This document shows positions 58,103-64,000 of a stretch of 64,000 nucleotides of DNA, piece after piece. The DNA comes from Microbacterium hydrothermale (lineage in GTDB: Bacteria; Actinomycetota; Actinomycetes; Actinomycetales; Microbacteriaceae), in assembly GCF_004854025.1 (NCBI RefSeq), contig NZ_STGM01000005.1:209260-273259 (forward strand), in the 5' to 3' direction. The first letter of the stretch is position 1, and the number at the start of each line of letters is the position of its first letter. The notes below the pieces were generated by a model that saw only the letters and a list, made by a program, of their open reading frames with translations, was not told the origin of the DNA and did no database searches. Both the position numbers and the translations under genes were made by a program.

Positions 58103-59232
58103 CACGCCACCGCCGGCGCGCGGCGCGCCGAGACCGGCTGCGCGGTGTGGGTGAGCACGCGCTCCACTTCGCGGTAGCGCTGCGCCAGCGAATGCTGTCG
58201 CACGGCGGCGCGGCGCGTCCAGACGCGGGTGAGCGGCTCGCGGGCGCCCTCCGCGGCGAGGTGCGCCGCGGCCTTCGCGAGGGCGACGACATCGCCCGCC
58301 GTGACCGTGGCCGATCCCGGCATCCCCGCGAGCACCTCCGAGACGCCGCCGATGTCGAACGCCGCGACGGGGGTGCCGGTGGCCAGCGCCTCGGCGATGA
58401 CGAGCCCGAACGGCTCCTCCCACATCGGCGTCACCAGGGCCACGGCCGACGAGCCGACCAGCCGGCACAGGTCGCTCTGGTGCAGGGGGCCGACGTAGCG
58501 GGCGTGCACGCCGAGGCGCGGCACGATCTCCTGCTCGAAGTAGTCGACGTCGCCGATGCGACCGGCCAGAACGATGTGCGCCCCGGCCTCGCGCGCCGCC
58601 TCGATCGCGAGGTGCGGAGCCTTCTCGGGCACGACGCGTCCCGACCACACCCACGACGTGCCGCCCGCACCGCGGGTCCACTGGTCGGTGTCGATGCCGT
58701 TGGGGAACACGAACGCGTCCACGCCCTCGACCGACCACGCGCGTGCGGTGGCCTGGCTCACCGCGACGAAGCGGTGGGGGCTGTCGCGCACCTCGGTCGC
58801 CGCTTCGAGCATCGGCTCCAGCGGAGGGGTGTGCAAGGTCGTCACGACCGGGATGCCGGCATCCCGACTCCACCGGATGGGGGCCGGATGCAGACTGTGG
58901 TTGTCGACCACGTCGTACAGGTGCCGGTCCGCGATGAGGCGTTGGAGCGCCGCGTCGTACGCCGCGTCGACCGCGGCGGCGTAGCCGGCCGGGTACTCGG
59001 TGTCGGAGGACTCCTCCGGGCGGGTCCATTCGGGCGTCGGCAGGCGGAACTCGGGCACGTCGCCGAGGTAGTCCGAGCCGTCGGCGGCGCACAGGGTGAC
59101 CTCGTGGCCCCGCGCGCGCAGCCAGCGCACCCGGTCCCACACGCACGCCTCGAGCCCCCCGGCGTGGGGCTGGCGCAGCGCGTACCGCGAGGGGGCGACG
59201 ACGAGGACGCGCAGAACCGTGGACGGTCGCAT
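58099..59232 (-). CDS. Family 4 glycosyltransferase
   Basis: A 377-residue GT-B retaining glycosyltransferase. The N-terminal acceptor domain starts LRVLVVAPSRYALRQPHAGGLEACVWDRVRWLRARGHEVTLCAAD (AGGLE motif). The donor domain has WVWSGRVVPEKAPHLAIEAAREAGAHIVLAGRIGD near 185 and the EX7E motif EEPFGLVIAEALATGTPVAAFDIGGVSEVL near 268. GGAGG precedes the ATG at 59232, which overlaps the upstream stop (TGATG). Activated sugar and acceptor unknown. Confidence 0.88.
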   Translation of the reverse strand: MRPSTVLRVLVVAPSRYALRQPHAGGLEACVWDRVRWLRARGHEVTLCAADGSDYLGDVPEFRLPTPEWTRPEESSDTEYPAGYAAAVDAAYDAALQRLIADRHLYDVVDNHSLHPAPIRWSRDAGIPVVTTLHTPPLEPMLEAATEVRDSPHRFVAVSQATARAWSVEGVDAFVFPNGIDTDQWTRGAGGTSWVWSGRVVPEKAPHLAIEAAREAGAHIVLAGRIGDVDYFEQEIVPRLGVHARYVGPLHQSDLCRLVGSSAVALVTPMWEEPFGLVIAEALATGTPVAAFDIGGVSEVLAGMPGSATVTAGDVVALAKAAAHLAAEGAREPLTRVWTRRAAVRQHSLAQRYREVERVLTHTAQPVSARRAPAVAW

Positions 59233-60371
59233 CACGCTGCCTCCTCCTTCGCCATCGCCCGTCGGTAGAGCGCGAGGTGCGCGGCGCGCACCGCCTCGCG
59301 TTCGGCGAGCCTGTCGACGCATCGGCGCTCGACCTCGGCCGCGCGCGCGGCGGAGCCGGGCGTCGACCACGCGGCGTCCGTGGCGTCGACGATCGCGCGC
59401 GCGAGTGAGAGCGGCTCGCCCACGTCGAAGCGGTGGAAGTCGTCGGGATGCTGCGCGGCGATGTGTCCGACGCGCGTGCCCACGACCGGCACGGCGAGGT
59501 CGTAGCAGAGCTCCGCCCAGCCGGACTGCGTTCCGTGCCGGTAGGGCAGCAGGCACGCGTCGAGGTCGGCGAGCCACCGGGAGAGGGCGTCGTCGTCGAG
59601 ACGCTCGCCGCGTTCGACGGTGACCCCCTCGGCGTCGCGCGCGAGCAGATCGATGGATGCCGCCGCCTCGGCGTCGCGCACCCTGTCGTTCATCCGCACC
59701 ACGCCCTCGACGCGCGCACCCTGCGCGCGGAGGTCGGCGACGGCGCGGACGAGGGTCGCCGTCGTCCCGACCCCGTCGATGTTCGGGCGCAGGTCGCGCA
59801 GGTGCACGCCCACGCGCGTGACGCCGTCGGAGGTCCCGGTGGGGCGCTCCGCGTCGTCGAGCAGCGTGGGGTGCGGGATGACCGTGGGCCGGCGCCGGGT
59901 GAGGGCCTGCACCTCGTCGGCCGCGGTGCCGGTGAGGGTGATCAGTTCGTCGGCCGCTTCGGCCAGCACGGCCAGCGACTCCCGGTGCGCGTCCTGCGAA
60001 AGCAGCTGGGGGTTCTCGAGATCGTGCACGGTGTAGACGAGCGGTCGTCCCAGGGCCCGCAGCGCCGCGACGGTCTCGGCCAGGTCCGCGGGGGAGTACG
60101 ACTCGATGCCGAAGTGCACGTGCACCAGGTCGAAGTCGTCCGCGTTCTCGCGCAGCCACGCAGGGAGGAGCACCTGCGGGGGCCACCACTGGCCCTCGGG
60201 AGCGCCCGGGGGCGGCGGGTCGGCGAGCAGGCGGACGCTCGCGGGATCCGCGACGGCGGTGACGTACGGGTGCGCCGAGGGGACGGCGGCGATCCGAACC
60301 GGGGGGACGGTGCTGGCGACGATCTTCTCTTCCTCCTCGTGCAGGCGGGCATGGCGGTGCGCGTACCGCAT
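59232..60371 (-). CDS. GT-B glycosyltransferase
   Basis: A glycosyltransferase of about 379 residues, the first gene of the minus-strand glycan operon. VRIAAVPSAHPYVTAV near the start, VHVHFGIESYSPADLAETVAALRALGRPLVYTVHDLENPQL near 85, and LDACLLPYRHGTQSGWAELCYDLAVPVVGTRVGHIAAQ near 270 (donor site, with E in place of the usual second EX7E partner) fit GT4/GT1-type enzymes. The start is uncertain: ATG 60371 is used, with in-frame ATG 60383 and GTG 60419 as alternatives; none has a ribosome site. A Glu-rich stretch (HEEEEK) follows the start. Divergent from the WcbI-like gene. Confidence 0.78.
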   Translation of the reverse strand: MRYAHRHARLHEEEEKIVASTVPPVRIAAVPSAHPYVTAVADPASVRLLADPPPPGAPEGQWWPPQVLLPAWLRENADDFDLVHVHFGIESYSPADLAETVAALRALGRPLVYTVHDLENPQLLSQDAHRESLAVLAEAADELITLTGTAADEVQALTRRRPTVIPHPTLLDDAERPTGTSDGVTRVGVHLRDLRPNIDGVGTTATLVRAVADLRAQGARVEGVVRMNDRVRDAEAAASIDLLARDAEGVTVERGERLDDDALSRWLADLDACLLPYRHGTQSGWAELCYDLAVPVVGTRVGHIAAQHPDDFHRFDVGEPLSLARAIVDATDAAWSTPGSAARAAEVERRCVDRLAEREAVRAAHLALYRRAMAKEEAA

Positions 60372-60426
60372 CGCCAGGCACATCGCAATGCAACGGGGCG
60401 GTTGGGACGACGATGACACCGACGGA

Positions 60427-60432
60427 TACGTT
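60427..60432 (+). promoter_or_regulatory. -10 box of the WcbI-like gene
   Basis: TACGTT ends exactly 6 nt before the ATG at 60439, with TTGGGA 19 nt upstream as a possible -35. No ribosome site is present. The message would be leaderless. Confidence 0.4.
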
Positions 60433-60438
60433 CACATC

Positions 60439-61380
60439 ATGAGTGGCGAGACGGCGCGGCTGCAGAGCCTTGCGGACCACGGCGAGGCGGTGATAGCGCG
60501 CCGGGCGCACTACGCCGAGTTCTTCGGACAGGCCGAGCCGCCCGCCGGATACGGCGTCGTGGTGGGCAACTGCCAGGCGGAGTCGCTGCGCCTGGTCATC
60601 TCGTCCGACGCCCTGCCGGCGGTGCGCGTGCCCGCGGTGCACGAGCTGTCCGCCGATGACGCGGAGCGCCTGCACGCCCTCCTGCGCGGCGCCTCCTTCC
60701 TGGTCGCCCAGCCCATCCGCGACGATTACCGGGGGCTCGCGCTGGGCACCGCCCAGCTGCGGGCGTCCCTGCCGCCCGGCGCGCGCGTCGTGACCGTCCC
60801 GGCCGTCCGCTTCGCGGGGCTCCACCCGTTCCAGGCGGTGCTGCGTCTCCCCGCGTTCCCCGAGGATCCGCCGCTCGTGGCGTACCACGACGTGCGCACC
60901 GTCGCCGAGGCCGCGGGACTGCGCGTGCCCCGCGTCCTCGGGGCCGAGACGGTGCGCGAGATCGCCGAGGGGTCCCGCGCCGAGCTCCGGCGCCGCGAGG
61001 CGCGCGGTCTCGACGTCGCGGCATCCGACCTCTTCGCCCCCGTCGTCGACGACCTCGCCCGCACGGTGAACCATCCCGGGAACGCGCTGTTTCTCCCGCT
61101 GGGGGAGCGCATCGTGACCGCTCTGGGCGCCCCCGGTCGGGCGGTCGACCCCGGCCGGCCGATCCTCGCCTCGGTGCGTGCTCCCCTCGAGGACTGGGTG
61201 GTCGCGGCCTGGGGTCTGGACACCGCGCCCCGCCCCGACTGGACCGTCGGCGGGGAACGACTCCCCGCCGAGGTCGTCCGTGAGGCCCATCTCGCGTACT
61301 ACGCCGAGCGTCCCGCCCTCCTCGCCGCGGTCGTCGACCGCATGGCGCCGCTGCTGGCCACGTGGGCGGCCGCCGCATGA
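60439..61380 (+). CDS. WcbI-like polysaccharide biosynthesis protein
   Basis: A 313-residue protein resembling WcbI, a capsule-biosynthesis protein proposed to be an acetyltransferase. GVVVGNCQAESLRLVISSD near residue 38 is the conserved GNCQ motif, FLVAQPIRDDYRGLALGT near 87 and VVTVPAVRFAGLHPFQAV near 115 follow, and NHPGNALFLPLGERIV near 213 is the second family motif (HP-N). No signal peptide. Starts the plus-strand half of the glycan locus and overlaps the next glycosyltransferase (ATGA). It probably modifies a sugar of the surface polymer; the reaction is not established. Confidence 0.82.
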   Translation: MSGETARLQSLADHGEAVIARRAHYAEFFGQAEPPAGYGVVVGNCQAESLRLVISSDALPAVRVPAVHELSADDAERLHALLRGASFLVAQPIRDDYRGLALGTAQLRASLPPGARVVTVPAVRFAGLHPFQAVLRLPAFPEDPPLVAYHDVRTVAEAAGLRVPRVLGAETVREIAEGSRAELRRREARGLDVAASDLFAPVVDDLARTVNHPGNALFLPLGERIVTALGAPGRAVDPGRPILASVRAPLEDWVVAAWGLDTAPRPDWTVGGERLPAEVVREAHLAYYAERPALLAAVVDRMAPLLATWAAAA

Positions 61381-62366
61381 CCGCGCCCCTTCCGGATGCC
61401 GCGCCCCCGGTCCTCTTCGTCCATCCCGGCCCGCACGGGGTCGCGGTGTACGCGCGCGAGATCGCCGCGCAGGTCGTGCGCGAGCGCGCCGACGCCCGGA
61501 TCACGACCCCCGACACCCTGGTCGCCCTCCCCGCCGGCACGGCCGTGCACGCCCATGTGACCGACCGCCTCTGGGGCGCCTCGCCCGAGGAGGCGACGCG
61601 TGCCGTGGTGGGGCTGGCGGCGCGGCATCCGCTCACGGTCACCCTGCACGACGTGCCGCAGGCGTCCGACGGCGAACGCAATCGCCCGCGTCGCCGCGCG
61701 TTCTATCGCGAGGTCACCGCGGCGGCGCGCGCCGTCGCCGTGAACAGCGCGCACGAGCGCGAGCTGCTGCGCGAGGAGGACGTCTGGCACGGCGCCGTCG
61801 CCGTCATCCCGCTCCCCGTCGACCAGCGGCCCATCGCCTCGGCCCCCTCCGACGACGCCGTCGGCGTGCTCGGATACTTCTACCCCGGCAAGGGGCACGA
61901 CGAGGCACTGGACGCCGCCGTCGAGGCCGGGATGTCGCGCGTGATCGTCCTGGGGCGCGCCTCGGAGGGGCATGCCGCCGACCTCGACGCGTTCGTGCGG
62001 CGGGCGGATGCCTCGGGCGTCGAGGTCGAGGTGACCGGGTGGCTCGACGACGACGAGATGGCGGCCCGCGTGGCGCGCGTGGCCGTGCCCGTGATCGCCC
62101 ACCGGCACGTCTCCGCCTCCGGTTCGTTGACGTCGTGGATCGGGTGGGGGCGCCGCCCCGTCGCCGTGCGCAACCGCTACGTCGACGAGATGGCGGCCCT
62201 GCGCCCCGGCACGCTCTCGGTCGTCGAGCCGGAGCAGCTCGCGCCCGCGATCTCCGCGGCCCGGGTCGACGCGGCGACGACGTGGCACGGCATCTCCGCG
62301 CTCCCGGCCGGTCGGGCCGACGCCACCGCGGCGTACCTGCGCTGGTGGTCGGGGGTGAGCCGATGA
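61377..62366 (+). CDS. Glycosyltransferase (GT4-like, short)
   Basis: A 329-residue GT-B-like protein. VLFVHPGPHGVAVYAREIAAQVV near residue 12 is the acceptor-domain glycine loop, HAHVTDRLWGASPEEATRAVVGLAARHPLTVTLHDVPQ near 58 and VGVLGYFYPGKGHDEALDAAV near 162 (donor-domain start) follow. AHRHVSASGSLTSWIGWGRRPVAVRNRYVDEM near 241 replaces the EX7E region; the glutamate pair is not obvious, so activity or mechanism may differ. ATGA overlaps on both sides couple it to the WcbI-like and GT2 genes. Confidence 0.75.
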   Translation: MTAPLPDAAPPVLFVHPGPHGVAVYAREIAAQVVRERADARITTPDTLVALPAGTAVHAHVTDRLWGASPEEATRAVVGLAARHPLTVTLHDVPQASDGERNRPRRRAFYREVTAAARAVAVNSAHERELLREEDVWHGAVAVIPLPVDQRPIASAPSDDAVGVLGYFYPGKGHDEALDAAVEAGMSRVIVLGRASEGHAADLDAFVRRADASGVEVEVTGWLDDDEMAARVARVAVPVIAHRHVSASGSLTSWIGWGRRPVAVRNRYVDEMAALRPGTLSVVEPEQLAPAISAARVDAATTWHGISALPAGRADATAAYLRWWSGVSR

Positions 62367-63697
62367 GCGCGGCCGTACCCGAGGGCTGGACCGACAGGAT
62401 GCCGTGGGTCCCGGGCAACCGCTGGGATCTGCTGGCGCACCTCGACCCCGAACCCCCTCGCGTCACGGTGATCGTCACCCACTACGCGCAGCCGACCGAG
62501 CTGGCCCGCACCCTCGCCGCTCTCGCGCGGCAGGACCACCCGGCCGATCGCATAGAGGTCGTCGTCGCCGACGACGGTTCCCCCGTCGCGCCCGAGGTCC
62601 CCGAGGGCGTCCGGCTCGTCCGCCAGGAGGATCGCGGATTCCGGGCCGCCGCGGCGCGCAACCTCGGCGCATCGGTGGCGACGGGTGACGTCCTGTGCTT
62701 CCTCGACGCCGACACGGCGCCCGAACCGGGATACGTGCGCGCCCTCACGCGGCTTCCAGCCCTGCTCACCGAGGCGGTGACCGTCGGTCGGCGCCGCCAC
62801 GCCGACTTCCGCGGCATCCCCGTCGACGCCCCGGTCGCCCGCGTCGCCCCGGAGGTCGAGCTGCCGGAGCCGCGATGGCTGCGCGAGGCGTACGAGACCA
62901 GCGGAAACCTGCTGCGCGCGGACGATCGCTCCTACCGACACGTCATCAGCGCGGTGCTCGCCTGCTCCCGCTCCTTCTTCGACGAGGTCGGCGGGTTCGA
63001 CGAGTCGTTCTCCGCGTACGGAGGAGAGGACTGGGAGTGGGCCCATCGCGCGTGGCAGACCGGCGCGGTTCTGGCCCACGTGCCCGAGGCTGTCGCGTGG
63101 CACGACGGCCCCGACTGGGCGGGCCGCGACGGCCGCGACCGAGCGGCGGAGGGGAATGCGCAGACCCTCCGGCTCTCCCAGCTGATCCCCGTCGACGGCT
63201 CCGCGGGCCGCGGTCTGCTGCCGCGCACGCCCGACCTCGAGGTCGTCGTCCCGCGCGGGCTCGCCCCCGACGTGGCCTTCGTCTGCGTCGACTCGATCCT
63301 CGCGGCGTGTCCGCGGGCGACGGTGACGATGGATGCCGTCCCCCCGGGCACCGCGCTCGCGGCGGACGCGCGGGTGCGCGCCGGAACCGACCCCCTCGAT
63401 GCGCGCGTGACGCTCGAGCTCGATGCCGCGATCGTCGTCCTCGATCCCGAGGCGTTCGTGGAGGCGTTGGCCCCCCTGGGGGAGGCCGAGGTGGGCACCC
63501 TTCTTCTGTTCTCGCCGGACGGCGCGCGGGTCGGTCGCGCGGGGAACCGGCGGTCCCGTCACCGCGCGCGCCGATGGACGGATACGCGCACCCTCGCCGA
63601 GCGTCGAGTGACGGTCGCGGGGATGCACCCTCTGCGAGAGGCTCCCCACGTCGAGGCGTGGGTCGGCGGGTGGGGGAGCCGCGAACGGTTCGTCTGA
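62363..63697 (+). CDS. Family 2 glycosyltransferase with C-terminal extension
   Basis: A 444-residue GT2 enzyme. VTVIVTHYAQPTELARTLAALARQDHPADRIEVVVADDGS (residues 34-73) is the nucleotide-binding start, DVLCFLDADTAPEPGYVRAL near 110 the DxD metal site, and FDESFSAYGGEDWEWAHRAWQTG near 213 the catalytic ED motif, as in the protein at 56286. Residues from about 275 to 444 have no motif I recognise; a Gly/Ala-rich segment and an Arg-rich patch (RAGNRRSRHRARRW) suggest a partner- or membrane-binding extension. Last gene of the plus-strand glycan operon in the window. Confidence 0.83.
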   Translation: MSAAVPEGWTDRMPWVPGNRWDLLAHLDPEPPRVTVIVTHYAQPTELARTLAALARQDHPADRIEVVVADDGSPVAPEVPEGVRLVRQEDRGFRAAAARNLGASVATGDVLCFLDADTAPEPGYVRALTRLPALLTEAVTVGRRRHADFRGIPVDAPVARVAPEVELPEPRWLREAYETSGNLLRADDRSYRHVISAVLACSRSFFDEVGGFDESFSAYGGEDWEWAHRAWQTGAVLAHVPEAVAWHDGPDWAGRDGRDRAAEGNAQTLRLSQLIPVDGSAGRGLLPRTPDLEVVVPRGLAPDVAFVCVDSILAACPRATVTMDAVPPGTALAADARVRAGTDPLDARVTLELDAAIVVLDPEAFVEALAPLGEAEVGTLLLFSPDGARVGRAGNRRSRHRARRWTDTRTLAERRVTVAGMHPLREAPHVEAWVGGWGSRERFV

Positions 63698-64000
63698 CCG
63701 GCCGTTCCTTGCTCCGCGGTCGCCGTGCGCTGCCGCGCGACACGCCCGGGTGGTGGGGTGGATTCGACGGGTGGTCGGATCCCGCGTAAGTTATTACTTG
63801 TTCGCCCCACAGGGGAGAGCGGAGCGGCCGGAAGGCCCCGCAGCCCCTCACGTGACGAACCGCCCCCGACACTGGATGTTGAGAGTTTCGATTCTCTGGT
63901 CTAGAGTTGGGGTTCTGCCGCTCGGCGCATCTCCTTGTTTCTGCTTCTGTGAAGTGGTTTTCGTGGTGCGTGGGTGGCGTAGGTAGTGAACTGCCTCACG
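63698..64000. other. Gene-free end region with an AT shift
   Basis: No open frame with a credible start or family motif is present in these 303 bases. The first 90 bases have the usual GC content; from about 63785 the sequence becomes much more T-rich (TAAGTTATTACTTG, TTTCTGCTTCTG). It contains the promoter at 63879-63907 and probably the leader of a gene to the right. Confidence 0.6.
63879..63907 (+). promoter_or_regulatory. Promoter directed out of the window
   Basis: TTGAGA (63879-63884), a spacer of exactly 17 nt and TAGAGT (63902-63907) make one of the best vegetative promoters in the window. Imperfect dyad AGAG-TT-TCGA-TT-CTCT lies across the -35 end. Transcription from about 63914 would leave at least 86 nt of leader in the window. 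Confidence 0.6.

Noticed and set aside
58099..61290. A single 1063-residue glycosyltransferase on the minus strand
   Set aside because: Only the last 377 residues match a glycosyltransferase; the rest is antisense to the WcbI-like gene or overlaps the gene at 59232-60371. The true start is the ATG at 59232 with GGAGG.
63698..64000. Small coding gene 63750-63986
   Set aside because: The frame crosses the promoter, has no ribosome site and no recognisable motif; composition is not gene-like.

Overview
The window is very GC-rich, tightly packed chromosomal DNA. Genes end in ATGA/GTGA/TGATG overlaps, GTG starts are common, and several genes seem to begin directly at the transcript 5' end. The families present (PucR regulators, a DUF2510 protein, fused DppC-DppD, MsmEFG-type sugar importers without an ATPase) and the frequent heptamer GGATGCC/GGCATCC suggest an actinobacterium of the Microbacteriaceae, most likely Microbacterium or a close relative. 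This is inference from style and families, not a search. I see no rRNA, tRNA, CRISPR array, insertion sequence or phage gene.

Layout. (1) 0-4 kb: a DUF2510/DUF4177 protein; a minus-strand redox operon (YedY-like molybdoenzyme, ferredoxin-reductase-like flavoprotein, DUF6510 zinc-ribbon protein) whose promoter lies inside an 18-bp inverted repeat; a DUF808 membrane protein; an alpha/beta hydrolase. (2) 4-10.4 kb: a double-IclR regulator divergent from a five-gene catabolic operon (sarcosine-oxidase-like flavoenzyme, cupin, PaiB-like protein, ornithine cyclodeaminase, YtcJ-like amidohydrolase). (3) 10.4-29.3 kb: a large catabolic locus. A PucR regulator, a PPOX flavoprotein and a 2Fe-2S reductase are on the minus strand. 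On the plus strand are DUF917 and hydantoinase-A-like proteins, a Dpp-type importer (one subunit a permease-ATPase fusion), an M20 amidohydrolase, a GAF-PucR regulator, then class II HMG-CoA reductase, HMG-CoA lyase, a family III CoA-transferase and a HotDog hydratase.

(4) 29.4-37.5 kb: a flavin reductase and a YtfQ/YtfR/YtfT/YjfF-like (galactofuranose-type) importer with an extra ATPase and a LacI regulator. (5) 37.6-41.6 kb: a CitMHS citrate transporter divergent from a CitA/CitB-type two-component system. (6) 41.6-49.6 kb: a 166-bp tandem repeat made from the 3' end of a glycosidase gene, a GH13 enzyme and ROK repressor divergent from a sugar importer, and a second GH13 enzyme. (7) 49.7-56.2 kb: a LacI repressor divergent from another sugar importer, followed by a GH32/43-like enzyme and a serine hydrolase. 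Neither importer has an ATPase here, so both probably use a shared one elsewhere. (8) 56.3-63.7 kb: a cell-surface glycan locus of six glycosyltransferases and a WcbI-like protein, transcribed outward from 60.4 kb. The last 200 bases are more AT-rich and carry a good promoter pointing out of the window.

Most of the window therefore serves import and breakdown of amino-acid-like and sugar compounds, each module with its own regulator next to the genes it probably controls.
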